64,000 nt of DNA from an uncultured Pelagibacteraceae bacterium. GTDB lineage: Bacteria; Pseudomonadota; Alphaproteobacteria; Pelagibacterales; Pelagibacteraceae. The stretch's first letter is position 1, and every line of letters starts with the position of its first letter. Below the pieces are notes generated by a model. The model was not told the origin of the DNA. It was given only the letters and a program-made list of their open reading frames with translations, and searched no databases. A program made the translations under genes and the position numbers. Positions 14,534 to 22,592 of this stretch are shown here, in pieces. The stretch spans positions 1 to 64,000 of the forward strand of contig CACLQI010000003.1 in NCBI GenBank assembly GCA_902608975.1, in the 5' to 3' direction.

Positions 14534-15634
14534 TTAAAAAGAGTTAATGACTTTAATTATTTTTTTAATTTCATTTTTCTTCAAATTTGGATCTATGGGC
14601 AAACTAATTCCTTCATTTGCTATTCTTTCAGCATTTACATATTTTTGTCTTGGAAATTTTTTCTTCAGTGCTTTTAGTTGATGTATAGCATGTGGGTAAT
14701 GAAAAGCATATTGTATTTTATTATGATTTAATATTTTGATTAATTTTTTTCTTTGTTTCGAAAGAATAATATATTGATGAAACACACAGCTTTTTGAATA
14801 TATTAATTTTGTTATTTTTTTGTTATCTAAAAACTTTTCATAACTTTTGGCAATAATTCTTCTTTTTTTGTTGTTTTCTTTTAATAATTTTAATTTAACA
14901 TTTAATATTGCCGCTTGTATTGTGTCGAGCCTACTATTGTACCCTACTCTATTATGTATATATTTTTTATCAGACCCAAGGTTTCTTAAATTTTTTAAAA
15001 TTTTATAATATTTTTTCGAATTTGTTGTGATTATACCGGCATCACCATATGCTCCTAAATTTTTTCCTGGATATAAGCTGAAGCAGGATATATCCGCAGA
15101 TGATCCGATTTTTTTGTTATTTTTTGAGCTATCATCTAGTGAACCATGTGCCTGAGCGCAATCATCAATTAAATAAATCTTATTCTTACTTGATTTAATT
15201 ATTTTCTTTATACCACTAAGATTCGACGTGGAACCATATAAATGTACAGGCATAATAACTTTCGTTTTACTATTAATTTTTTTTTTAATTTGATTTATGT
15301 CAATGGTAGGTTTGTTTATATCAAGATCAACTAGAACAGGTTTTAAACCAGCGTTTAAAATTGAAAATGCAGTTGAGCAGTAAGTCATAGCTGGAATTAT
15401 TACTTCAGAATTAGTTGGTAAATTAAGGGATTTTAATGAAAGTGTTAGAGCATCAGTACCATTCGCACAACTTACAGCATAATTTGAACCAACAAACTTT
15501 GAAAATTTTTTTTCAAAACTAAAAACCTCATTTCCGAGTATATAGTCACCTTTATTAAAGATTTTTTTAATTTTACTTAAAATTTTATTGTGGATTTTTT
15601 TATCTAAGTTATATAAATCGTAAAATTTGATCAT
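14534..15634 (-). CDS. DegT/DnrJ/EryC1/StrS-family sugar aminotransferase
   Basis: A 366-residue PLP enzyme that aminates a keto-sugar nucleotide. Visible blocks are 'AVSCANGTDALTLSLKSL', 'VIIPAMTYCSTAFSILNAG', 'YLIDDCAQAHGS' and the PLP Lys in 'SLYPGKNLGAYGDAGIITT'. The C-terminal part has 'HQYIILSKQRKKLIKIL'. It is divergent from the Gfo/Idh dehydrogenase gene, and a dehydrogenase-aminotransferase pair of this sort makes 3-amino sugars (GnnA/GnnB, WlbA/WlbC types). It is first in an operon with two glycosyltransferases and a methyltransferase. Confidence 0.92.
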   Translation of the reverse strand: MIKFYDLYNLDKKIHNKILSKIKKIFNKGDYILGNEVFSFEKKFSKFVGSNYAVSCANGTDALTLSLKSLNLPTNSEVIIPAMTYCSTAFSILNAGLKPVLVDLDINKPTIDINQIKKKINSKTKVIMPVHLYGSTSNLSGIKKIIKSSKNKIYLIDDCAQAHGSLDDSSKNNKKIGSSADISCFSLYPGKNLGAYGDAGIITTNSKKYYKILKNLRNLGSDKKYIHNRVGYNSRLDTIQAAILNVKLKLLKENNKKRRIIAKSYEKFLDNKKITKLIYSKSCVFHQYIILSKQRKKLIKILNHNKIQYAFHYPHAIHQLKALKKKFPRQKYVNAERIANEGISLPIDPNLKKNEIKKIIKVINSF

Positions 15635-15728
15635 TAATAATTCTATTAAATAAAAATTGCTATAACGTTAATTAGTTACTATAGGTTTTATTTATTTACA
15701 ATAAGATTATAAAATATAAATATAAAAT

Positions 15729-16712
15729 ATGTCAAAAAACAATAAAGTTGTTCTTGTAGGCGCAGGGTACTGGGGAACGAATATTGCTAAAAATTTGGTA
15801 AAACTTAATAAAAAATTTTTAGTATGTGATTTAAATAAAAAAAAATCAAATTTATTAAAAAAAAGATTTCCAAACAATATAATTGTTAATAACAATTTTA
15901 AAAAATTATTAAAAGAAGAAAAAAATAATCACTTTATATTTGCCACTCCACCATCTAAAAATTTTAAATTGATTAAATTAGCAATTAAAAATAATAAGAA
16001 AATATTTATTGAAAAACCAGGATTTAAAAATACTTATCAAATTCAAAAATTAAAAAAACTTTTTCCTCAAGGTGTTAAAAATTTAACTTTTGGGTATATT
16101 TATTTGTTCAATAACTATATTAAATTTTTAAAAAAATTTATTAACAATAAAAAAAATGGTAAAATATTGTATGCAAAATTTCAAAGACAAAATCTTGGAC
16201 CAATAAGAAATGATGTTAACGTATCATATGATTTGTCAGCTCATGATATATCTATATTGATATATTTATTTGGTAAAAAAATTAAGTTAATTAACTCAAA
16301 TAGCTATAAAATATTAAATAACAAAATATCTGATATATCTAACCTTAGTTTTAAAGTTAATAATTTTTATACTGACATTAATAATAGCTGGTTAAATCCG
16401 GACAAAATAAGAAGAATAATTTTAATTACTACAAAAAAAATGCTTTTATTTGACGAAATGAAAGCTGATGAAAAAATTAAAATTTATAATAAGTACGCTG
16501 TTTATCCAAAATTAGAGAAACTTAAAAATAATTTTTTTTCAAAGGAAGCGAAAATTTATGATGGATTAAATTTTTCACCGCCAATAAAAGAAAATGATCC
16601 ACTCTTTGATGAAATTAAATATTTTTTAAGTAATAAAAAAACTTTTATAAATAAATTCACTAACATTAATTTTGCAGAAAATGTTTTGCAAATACTTCAA
16701 AAAGTAAAATAA
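15729..16712 (+). CDS. Gfo/Idh/MocA-family sugar dehydrogenase
   Basis: A 327-residue NAD-dependent oxidoreductase. The N-terminal Rossmann loop 'VVLVGAGYWGTNIAKNL' is the form seen in nucleotide-sugar dehydrogenases. 'FIEKPGF' holds the catalytic-site E-K-P motif near residue 97, and 'SYDLSAHDISILIYLFG' the conserved His block. It probably oxidises a ring hydroxyl of a UDP-sugar for the divergently encoded aminotransferase. The protein is unusually rich in Lys and Asn even for this genome. Confidence 0.85.
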   Translation: MSKNNKVVLVGAGYWGTNIAKNLVKLNKKFLVCDLNKKKSNLLKKRFPNNIIVNNNFKKLLKEEKNNHFIFATPPSKNFKLIKLAIKNNKKIFIEKPGFKNTYQIQKLKKLFPQGVKNLTFGYIYLFNNYIKFLKKFINNKKNGKILYAKFQRQNLGPIRNDVNVSYDLSAHDISILIYLFGKKIKLINSNSYKILNNKISDISNLSFKVNNFYTDINNSWLNPDKIRRIILITTKKMLLFDEMKADEKIKIYNKYAVYPKLEKLKNNFFSKEAKIYDGLNFSPPIKENDPLFDEIKYFLSNKKTFINKFTNINFAENVLQILQKVK

Positions 16713-16715
16713 GTT

Positions 16716-18797
16716 TTAAATTGTTTTATCTATAATTTCTTTTGTAATTTTTTTACTATTAAACAGTTCAAAATATCTTTTTTTACCTTGTTTCGCATAA
16801 TGATCAATTTTATTAGGATTTCTTAGCATTTTTTCAATTTTGGATCCAAGATCATTTATGCTTGTGTAGAAACCCATTTCATCATTATCAAAGAAATCGC
16901 TAAATTTAGTTTTTTCATCTATGAATGTATATATCCCATTACCAATTAACGAAGCAATACGATTGCTTGAAGTATACTTTAAAGGTTTTCCTCTACTAAG
17001 ATTTAATGCAATTTTACACTTAGATAACTCATCGTAAAAATCATAATTCCATTTAGGTTCATGATTTGATACACCCAATATATTATAATTAAATTTGGGA
17101 AATCTATTCATCAGTGTATTAATAAAAAACTCTCTTTCATCAGACTTGCCTCTTTTTAATTTTCCAAAATTAACTCCATGACTAAAAGCAAAAAAAAGAT
17201 CTTTATATTTATGTTGATTTTCAAAAATGTTTAAATTTTCGATATTTTCATCTACTGGTATTGGTAAAAAATACATTTTAGATCTTTTGATTTTTGATTT
17301 TACTTCGCTGGGATGTGTTGTTAAAAAATAGCTATCTATTAAATTATTATTTTTTTCTACTAAGTTTAAATTTTTCTTCCAGTTTGGTCCATTCCCTTTA
17401 TAACCTAAAGCATCTTCATACCACAAAACAAATTTAGAGTTATATTTACTTTTTATATCTAATATAGTTTCCGGCTCTAATATATTATTATGTCCAAAAA
17501 TTACTAGATCCGGGCGGTAATTTTTACATATTGTAACTACTTTATTGTTAATTACAGGATTTTTATCTGAAACTAAACTTTTACTTAAAAAACCTCTATA
17601 ACTAAAATTTATCACATCATGATTATTTCTTATAAAACCTTTTGATAATTTATTAGCTATAGAAATATTAAATAATCTATGATCATTTTTTTCATCAAAA
17701 GTTGAAATATGTAGTATTTTTAATCTTTTTTTAATTGAGGAGTTTGTATTGAATATCAAATTAGATTTTTTCCAAGTGTCAATTTTATTTACTTTTTTTT
17801 TAATTGTATGAACTACAGAACGAAAATTTTGTAACTGAATTTTTTTTCTTTTAATGGGATCGTCTATAAGATTTTTAATTTTATTATACAAATCATCTTC
17901 TGTTACATTGTTAATAAATAAAGGATTTTGAAAAGTTTCAGGTAATCCACCATTTTTTGAGGTTATTGTTGAACATCCATATGCAGCTGACTCCATAGCT
18001 GTTCTACCAAAGGGTTCTTGCCATTTAGATGGAACGACTGAAATTGACGATTTCTTGTAGTAATTTAATATTTGGTTGTGTGTAATCCAATCAACAACTT
18101 TAAATCTTGGATGATCAAAAAAATGCTTTTCACGAGGCTCATTCCCAATTGCTAAGGCTTTCCATTTTTTATATTTGTTTAAAATTCTAATTACAGATTT
18201 ACCAAAAACGTCATATCCTTTTGATGAATTTAATTTTCCACTAAAAATTATTATATTTTCTTTTTTTGGAAATTTATTTAGTGGCTTAATAGCTGGATAT
18301 AAAATATCACAATTGTTTCTATATTTATAAGGTAAACCTTCAAAAAATTTGTTTTTTACCCATTTGCTAACAAAATATATTTGATCAGTATTTTCAGCTA
18401 TAAAAATTCTTTCTTTTACAGTGGAAGATCCTCTTAAATCTAGTGGATTATTATGAAAAACAAATATAATTTTTGTGTTAATTTTTTTTTTCAACAAATA
18501 AACTAAAGATTCCGGTCTGTTATGTATTTCAATTATTTTGAATTTATACTTTAAAAATTCATTATATAATCTCGATGTATATGTTATATTTTTTTTAACA
18601 AATGTTCCTTTAAAATCTAATGATTTAAAATTTTTTGAAAATGGTTTATATTTTTTTTCAAGATTTCCATATACAATTGTTTGATTTTTAAGATCACTCT
18701 CTAACATGTAATCTTTTACCCATATTGAAGCAGCGCCAGCTTGATCTTCTGTGTATTGTTCTTTGTAAGGTAAAAGTATAGCTATATTTTTATTCAT
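16716..18797 (-). CDS. Two-domain glycosyltransferase (GT4 plus CgeB-like domain)
   Basis: A 693-residue fusion. Residues 1 to about 360 form a GT4 enzyme: acceptor-side 'TDQIYFVSKWVKNKF', nucleotide-sugar domain 'IIFSGKLNSSKGYDVF' and the E-x7-E block 'QEPFGRTAMESAAYG'. Residues about 365-693 are a second GT-B-like unit resembling CgeB/spore-maturation glycosyltransferases: 'RPDLVIFGHNNIL', 'KFVLWYEDALGYKG', 'ALNLSRGKPLKYTSSNRIA' and 'NGIYTFIDEKTKF'. Two active sites in one chain suggest consecutive additions to a repeat unit. It overlaps the acyltransferase gene by 8 nt. Confidence 0.82.
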   Translation of the reverse strand: MNKNIAILLPYKEQYTEDQAGAASIWVKDYMLESDLKNQTIVYGNLEKKYKPFSKNFKSLDFKGTFVKKNITYTSRLYNEFLKYKFKIIEIHNRPESLVYLLKKKINTKIIFVFHNNPLDLRGSSTVKERIFIAENTDQIYFVSKWVKNKFFEGLPYKYRNNCDILYPAIKPLNKFPKKENIIIFSGKLNSSKGYDVFGKSVIRILNKYKKWKALAIGNEPREKHFFDHPRFKVVDWITHNQILNYYKKSSISVVPSKWQEPFGRTAMESAAYGCSTITSKNGGLPETFQNPLFINNVTEDDLYNKIKNLIDDPIKRKKIQLQNFRSVVHTIKKKVNKIDTWKKSNLIFNTNSSIKKRLKILHISTFDEKNDHRLFNISIANKLSKGFIRNNHDVINFSYRGFLSKSLVSDKNPVINNKVVTICKNYRPDLVIFGHNNILEPETILDIKSKYNSKFVLWYEDALGYKGNGPNWKKNLNLVEKNNNLIDSYFLTTHPSEVKSKIKRSKMYFLPIPVDENIENLNIFENQHKYKDLFFAFSHGVNFGKLKRGKSDEREFFINTLMNRFPKFNYNILGVSNHEPKWNYDFYDELSKCKIALNLSRGKPLKYTSSNRIASLIGNGIYTFIDEKTKFSDFFDNDEMGFYTSINDLGSKIEKMLRNPNKIDHYAKQGKKRYFELFNSKKITKEIIDKTI

Positions 18798-19386
18798 AAA
18801 GTGGATGTTCTTTTATTAAGCCCTTAAATCTTATAATTTCTTTTTGTATAACTTTGGAACTAATTTTTTTTCTTTTTAAACCTATAATATTTTTTTTAAT
18901 TTTTTTTATAGGGTTTCCTGCATAAATCTGACCTGGGATCACCTTAAATTTTTTTGTTACGATGGTACCCATACCGAGCATTGAGTAAGTTCCAATAATT
19001 TGATTTTGATGGACTATAACATTAAAGCCTAATTGTGAGTCTTTCATAACTCGTGTGTTACCACCAAGCGTAACGTTATTACTAAAAACAACATTATTTT
19101 CAATATGACAATCGTGGGCTATGTGACTTAAAGTCATAAAATGACAATTATTTCCAATATAGGTAATTTTTTTTATTTTAGTTGGCAAGTGGACTGTTGA
19201 AAATTCTCTAAAAATGTTATTATTTCCAATTTTAATATTTCCAAAGGATTTACCGTTAGTATGTTGGGCATCGGTTCCAATAATAACATATGGTCCTATA
19301 ACATTATTTTTTCCTATTATTAAACGTTTCCAATTAATTATAGCTGTTTTGTGAATATAATTACCTTTGATTTTTTTAAAATTCAT
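18790..19386 (-). CDS. LpxA-like hexapeptide-repeat acyltransferase
   Basis: A 198-residue left-handed beta-helix acyltransferase. It shares LpxA-specific motifs: 'IFREFSTVH' (LpxA I-R-E-F), 'TLSHIAHDCHIEN' with the catalytic-position His, and 'FNVIVHQNQIIG'. It ends soon after 'YAGNPIK', so the C-terminal helical domain of LpxA (about 260 residues) is mostly missing. It is more likely a dedicated sugar-nucleotide acyltransferase than the housekeeping LpxA. With the nearby DegT and Gfo/Idh genes it could N-acylate a 3-amino sugar. It overlaps both neighbours. Confidence 0.82.
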   Translation of the reverse strand: MNFKKIKGNYIHKTAIINWKRLIIGKNNVIGPYVIIGTDAQHTNGKSFGNIKIGNNNIFREFSTVHLPTKIKKITYIGNNCHFMTLSHIAHDCHIENNVVFSNNVTLGGNTRVMKDSQLGFNVIVHQNQIIGTYSMLGMGTIVTKKFKVIPGQIYAGNPIKKIKKNIIGLKRKKISSKVIQKEIIRFKGLIKEHPLYE

Positions 19387-19630
19387 TTTTACTTTTTATA
19401 CTAGCCCTTAATTTATAATTTTTTTTTAATTTATATTCTTCTTGCATTGCTTTGATTTTTGACTTGTATTTTTTAAAATATATTAATTTCCACTTTTTTC
19501 CTTTTGTAAATTTAGCCCCTTTTCCAGAATTATGTAGTTTTAATCTTTTTTCAATATTATTCGTATATCCTACATAAGATATTGTTTTTTTTTTGTTCTT
19601 TGACGCAATTAAATAAACTGAATATTGCAT
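19376..19630 (-). CDS. GIY-YIG domain protein (YhbQ/UPF0213-like)
   Basis: An 84-residue single-domain GIY-YIG protein. 'YSVYLIASK' and 'ISYVGYTNNIEKRLKLHNSG' give the Y-x-L and Y-x-G strands and the catalytic Arg, and 'AMQEEYKLKKN' supplies the metal-binding Glu. Small stand-alone members are common in bacteria and have a poorly defined DNA role. The start codon is only 2 nt from the CCA end of tRNA-Glu on the same strand, so it may be released from a tRNA-mRNA precursor. It overlaps the acyltransferase gene by 11 nt. Confidence 0.85.
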   Translation of the reverse strand: MQYSVYLIASKNKKKTISYVGYTNNIEKRLKLHNSGKGAKFTKGKKWKLIYFKKYKSKIKAMQEEYKLKKNYKLRASIKSKNEF

Positions 19631-19632
19631 TG

Positions 19633-19707
19633 TGGCGGTCCCTAGGGGAATCGAACCCCTCTTTCGAGGATGAAAACCACGTGTCCTAACCGATAGACGA
19701 AGGGACC
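19633..19707 (-). tRNA. tRNA-Glu (anticodon TTC)
   Basis: A full cloverleaf: acceptor GGTCCCT/AGGGACC, D arm GTCT/GGAC, anticodon loop TTTTCAT giving TTC, T arm AGGGG-TTCGATT-CCCCT, and encoded CCA. The anticodon stem CGTGG/CCTCG has a T-T mismatch in the middle pair. It borders the polysaccharide cluster. Confidence 0.95.
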
Positions 19708-19750
19708 GAATTTGGATCTTTTATTGTAAAATATTATATTTATCAAGTTT

Positions 19751-20692
19751 TTATAATATTTCTTTTACAATTATTTTAGTCATAGAGCTATGTTTATGTG
19801 TAACTAATGTTTCAGTTAAGTATTTTTTGTCTTTTAAAACGACACCATCTACTAAATCTCCAGATGTTATGCCTGTGGCACAAAAAATTGAGTCACCTTT
19901 TATTATTTCATTTAGATTATATTTTTTTTTTAAATCTGATATGCCCATTTTTTTTGCTCTTTCAACTTCATTAGTTGTTTTAAAAATAAATCTACCTTGA
20001 AATTTACAACCAAATGCATCTAAAGCACACGCTGCCAAAACACCTTCTGGACCACCACCTATACCTAAAAATAAATCAACATTATATTTTTCATTGGTAA
20101 CAAGTAAAGCACCTGATATATCGCCATCTGTGATCAGTTTTAAATTAACTTTTAATTTAATTAATTCATTAATAATATCCTTGTGTCGAGGTCTGTCTAA
20201 AATACAAACTGTTAAATTTTCTACTTTTTTATTTGTAGCATCAGATAAATTTTTAATATTTTTTGTAATTGAAAAATCAAGATCAATAGCATCATTAGGC
20301 AAATTTTTACCATAGGCGATTTTATTCATATATGTTTCTGGTGCTTTAAAAAGATTACCTTCTTCTGCAATAGAGATAACAGATAAACCACCAGGCATAT
20401 TATTTGCAACAAAATTAGTTCCTTCAAGAGGATCAACAGCAATATCAACGTTTAAACCATGTCCAGTACCAACTTTTTCTCCAATATATAACATGGGAGC
20501 TTGATCTAGCTCACCTTCGCCTATCACGACTTTACCATTAATATCTAATTTATTTAATTCGGATCTCATAGCATTAACTGCTGCTTGATCTGCCGATATT
20601 TTATCTTTCTTGCCAATAAAATTTGAAGCAGATATTGCACCTTTTGAAGTTATATTAGCAAACAAATCAATATATTTTTTATTTAGTGACAT
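19751..20692 (-). CDS. glpX: Fructose-1,6-bisphosphatase class II (GlpX)
   Basis: A 313-residue GlpX, which dephosphorylates fructose 1,6-bisphosphate in gluconeogenesis. Conserved parts are 'DQAAVNAMRSELNKLDINGK', the metal-site motif 'IGEGELDQAPMLY', 'VDIAVDPLEGTNFVA' and 'LITDGDISGALL'. I start it at 20692, where TAATG joins the sbmA stop to the ATG and the family N-terminus 'NKKYIDLFANIT' begins. The track's 20758 start adds 22 residues that shadow the sbmA end. Confidence 0.93.
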   Translation of the reverse strand: MSLNKKYIDLFANITSKGAISASNFIGKKDKISADQAAVNAMRSELNKLDINGKVVIGEGELDQAPMLYIGEKVGTGHGLNVDIAVDPLEGTNFVANNMPGGLSVISIAEEGNLFKAPETYMNKIAYGKNLPNDAIDLDFSITKNIKNLSDATNKKVENLTVCILDRPRHKDIINELIKLKVNLKLITDGDISGALLVTNEKYNVDLFLGIGGGPEGVLAACALDAFGCKFQGRFIFKTTNEVERAKKMGISDLKKKYNLNEIIKGDSIFCATGITSGDLVDGVVLKDKKYLTETLVTHKHSSMTKIIVKEIL

Positions 20693-21684
20693 TAGATTTT
20701 TTGTTTTGAGATTAAATTCGACTCTAATTTTCTTTCGAATTCTCTTAATCTTTTCCATACAGAAATTAATTCAACTATTGTTGACCAACTTTTTACTAAA
20801 TATTGCAATGAACCTTCAACTCGACCGAATGCTCTTGTGATTTGTTGAACAAAACCTAATGTTATCGCTCCTGTGACTATGGTAGGTGCTAAAGCAAGAT
20901 ATGGAACAATAACCATTCCTTGAAAGTAACTCCATTTTACCGTGTTAAAATATAAGTAATGAAAATATGATTTATAATGTATTCCTCTAACTCTATTGTA
21001 CAGTTGACCTATAGTTGGAGGAGCTGCTCTAATTGGATCATCTTCACCATGTACTAATTCTTTTCGATATCCTGCTTCTTCTTTTTGTATATCATATTCT
21101 ATACCAGGTAATTTAATTCCAACAGCAGCTAACAAAATAGTTCCACCTAGCGCAGAAATTATTGCAACCCAAACTAATGCGTGATCTACTTGACCAATCC
21201 ATGGTAATTTATCAATCTGCTTTGATAAACCCCATAATATTGGAGTAAATGCAACTAAAGTCATCAAACTATCCAACAATCCAGTTCCAAGACCTTCCAT
21301 TATTCTTGCAAATTTGAGCGTGTCTTCTTGAACTCTTTGTGAGGCTCCTTCAGTTAAACGAGCTTTCAACCAATTTTTGTGATAATAATCAGCCATTGAA
21401 GTTCTCCATCTAAACACCCAATGACTAGTAAAAAATCCTGTAAATACAGCTATAATAATCCAAAGACCAGCTATCTTTGCAAATGTAAACAAGTAACCAA
21501 TAAATTCGGCTTCGCTAACGGAATTTGGTGTTGTTAAAGCTTTTTGAAGAGTGTCGTAAAACTCTCCAAACCACTCATTAATTTTTACGTCTAGTTGAAC
21601 TTGATACCATGTAGATACCAATATAAATATTGAACCCAAAATACTCCACTTAAACCAAACTTTAGATGTAAAAAATTTAAACAT
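20692..21684 (-). CDS. sbmA: SbmA/BacA-like peptide transporter, short form
   Basis: A 330-residue inner-membrane protein of the SbmA/BacA family, which imports peptide antibiotics and similar compounds. It aligns closely with E. coli SbmA in 'TSHWVFRWRTSMADYYHKNW', 'EGASQRVQEDTLKFARIME', 'AGYRKELVHGEDD' and 'TLGFVQQITRAFGRVEGSLQ'. Compared with the roughly 406-residue family members it starts at the third membrane segment, lacking about 75 N-terminal residues. It starts directly after the upstream stop, and its own stop overlaps glpX. Confidence 0.9.
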   Translation of the reverse strand: MFKFFTSKVWFKWSILGSIFILVSTWYQVQLDVKINEWFGEFYDTLQKALTTPNSVSEAEFIGYLFTFAKIAGLWIIIAVFTGFFTSHWVFRWRTSMADYYHKNWLKARLTEGASQRVQEDTLKFARIMEGLGTGLLDSLMTLVAFTPILWGLSKQIDKLPWIGQVDHALVWVAIISALGGTILLAAVGIKLPGIEYDIQKEEAGYRKELVHGEDDPIRAAPPTIGQLYNRVRGIHYKSYFHYLYFNTVKWSYFQGMVIVPYLALAPTIVTGAITLGFVQQITRAFGRVEGSLQYLVKSWSTIVELISVWKRLREFERKLESNLISKQKI

Positions 21685-21966
21685 TTATTCTACGAAATTA
21701 TTTGCGTATGATTTTTTTACAACTTTTCTTTTTTTAGGTTCAACTAAATCATATTCAATGTTATTTTTCTTAGCATAATTAATAGCATCTTCTTTATGTA
21801 AAAACTCTAATTTAACTTCAGAAAGAGTGTCGGTGGATGTTTCCCATCCCATCAAAGGGTTTGGCATACCATTTTTTTCATAATATTCCAAAATCCATTT
21901 ATTGCTTTTTCTAAAGCCAGATTGCATTGCAGTTTTGCTGGGTATATAAATTTTTGCTTTTTTCAT
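21685..21966 (-). CDS. NDUFS4-like ETC complex I subunit protein
   Basis: A 93-residue protein of the family conserved with mitochondrial NDUFS4, an accessory part of NADH dehydrogenase in alphaproteobacteria. 'KIYIPSKTAMQSG' opens the domain, then 'KSNKWILEYYEKN', 'LMGWETSTDTLSEVKLEF' and 'AINYAKKNNIEYDL'. The start is at 21966. The track's longer form (22083) is a translation of the tRNA-Pro gene ('[20 protein letters not shown]') and should be dropped. Confidence 0.9.
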   Translation of the reverse strand: MKKAKIYIPSKTAMQSGFRKSNKWILEYYEKNGMPNPLMGWETSTDTLSEVKLEFLHKEDAINYAKKNNIEYDLVEPKKRKVVKKSYANNFVE

Positions 21967-21970
21967 ATAA

Positions 21971-22047
<77 letters not shown>

Positions 22048-22140
22048 AATGGTAACTAATACAGTAGTTAATAGTAATTTCAAAGGATAAATATTACCAA
22101 AAATGAAGAAATTTAATAAAAATCTGATATATAAGAAAGC

Positions 22141-22590
22141 ATGATAATACCATGCCCATCATGTAAGAAAAAATTTGAAGTTGAAGCATCTTTAATTCCA
22201 AATGAAGGAAAGATGTTACAATGTGGTTTTTGTAGTGAAAAATGGTTTTTCAAGAAAGAACCAAAAAAAAAAGTTATAAAAGAAGTAAAAAAAATAATAG
22301 ATAAAACAACAGAAAAAATTCATAAAAATGTTCCTGATAGTACAGAAAAAATAATAAATGAGGCTGAAAAAGCTATTACAAAAAAAAATAGTAAAATTAA
22401 TAATACAAATAGTGTTAATATTTTAAGTTTTTTGGTTGTTTTTATTATTTCAGCTATAGCAATTATCATTTTGGCTGATACTTTTAAAAATTCAATTAAA
22501 ATTTTTATTCCAGGTTTTGATATAGTTCTTTCCAATTTGTATGAAAGTTTTAATGACGTTTTTCTTTTTTTTAAAGATTTGCTTAATTAA
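22141..22590 (+). CDS. MJ0042-type zinc-ribbon membrane protein
   Basis: A 149-residue protein. Residues 1-40 are a zinc ribbon of the MJ0042/FmdB-like type, with 'IIPCPSCKKKFEV' and 'MLQCGFCSEKWFF' giving two CxxC pairs. A Lys-rich linker of about 55 residues follows, then one membrane helix ('ILSFLVVFIISAIAIIILA') and a short tail. Alphaproteobacterial homologues often carry this ribbon on a single-pass protein of unknown role. It starts 2 nt upstream of nhaA and is probably cotranscribed with it. Confidence 0.8.
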   Translation: MIIPCPSCKKKFEVEASLIPNEGKMLQCGFCSEKWFFKKEPKKKVIKEVKKIIDKTTEKIHKNVPDSTEKIINEAEKAITKKNSKINNTNSVNILSFLVVFIISAIAIIILADTFKNSIKIFIPGFDIVLSNLYESFNDVFLFFKDLLN

Positions 22591-22592
22591 AC

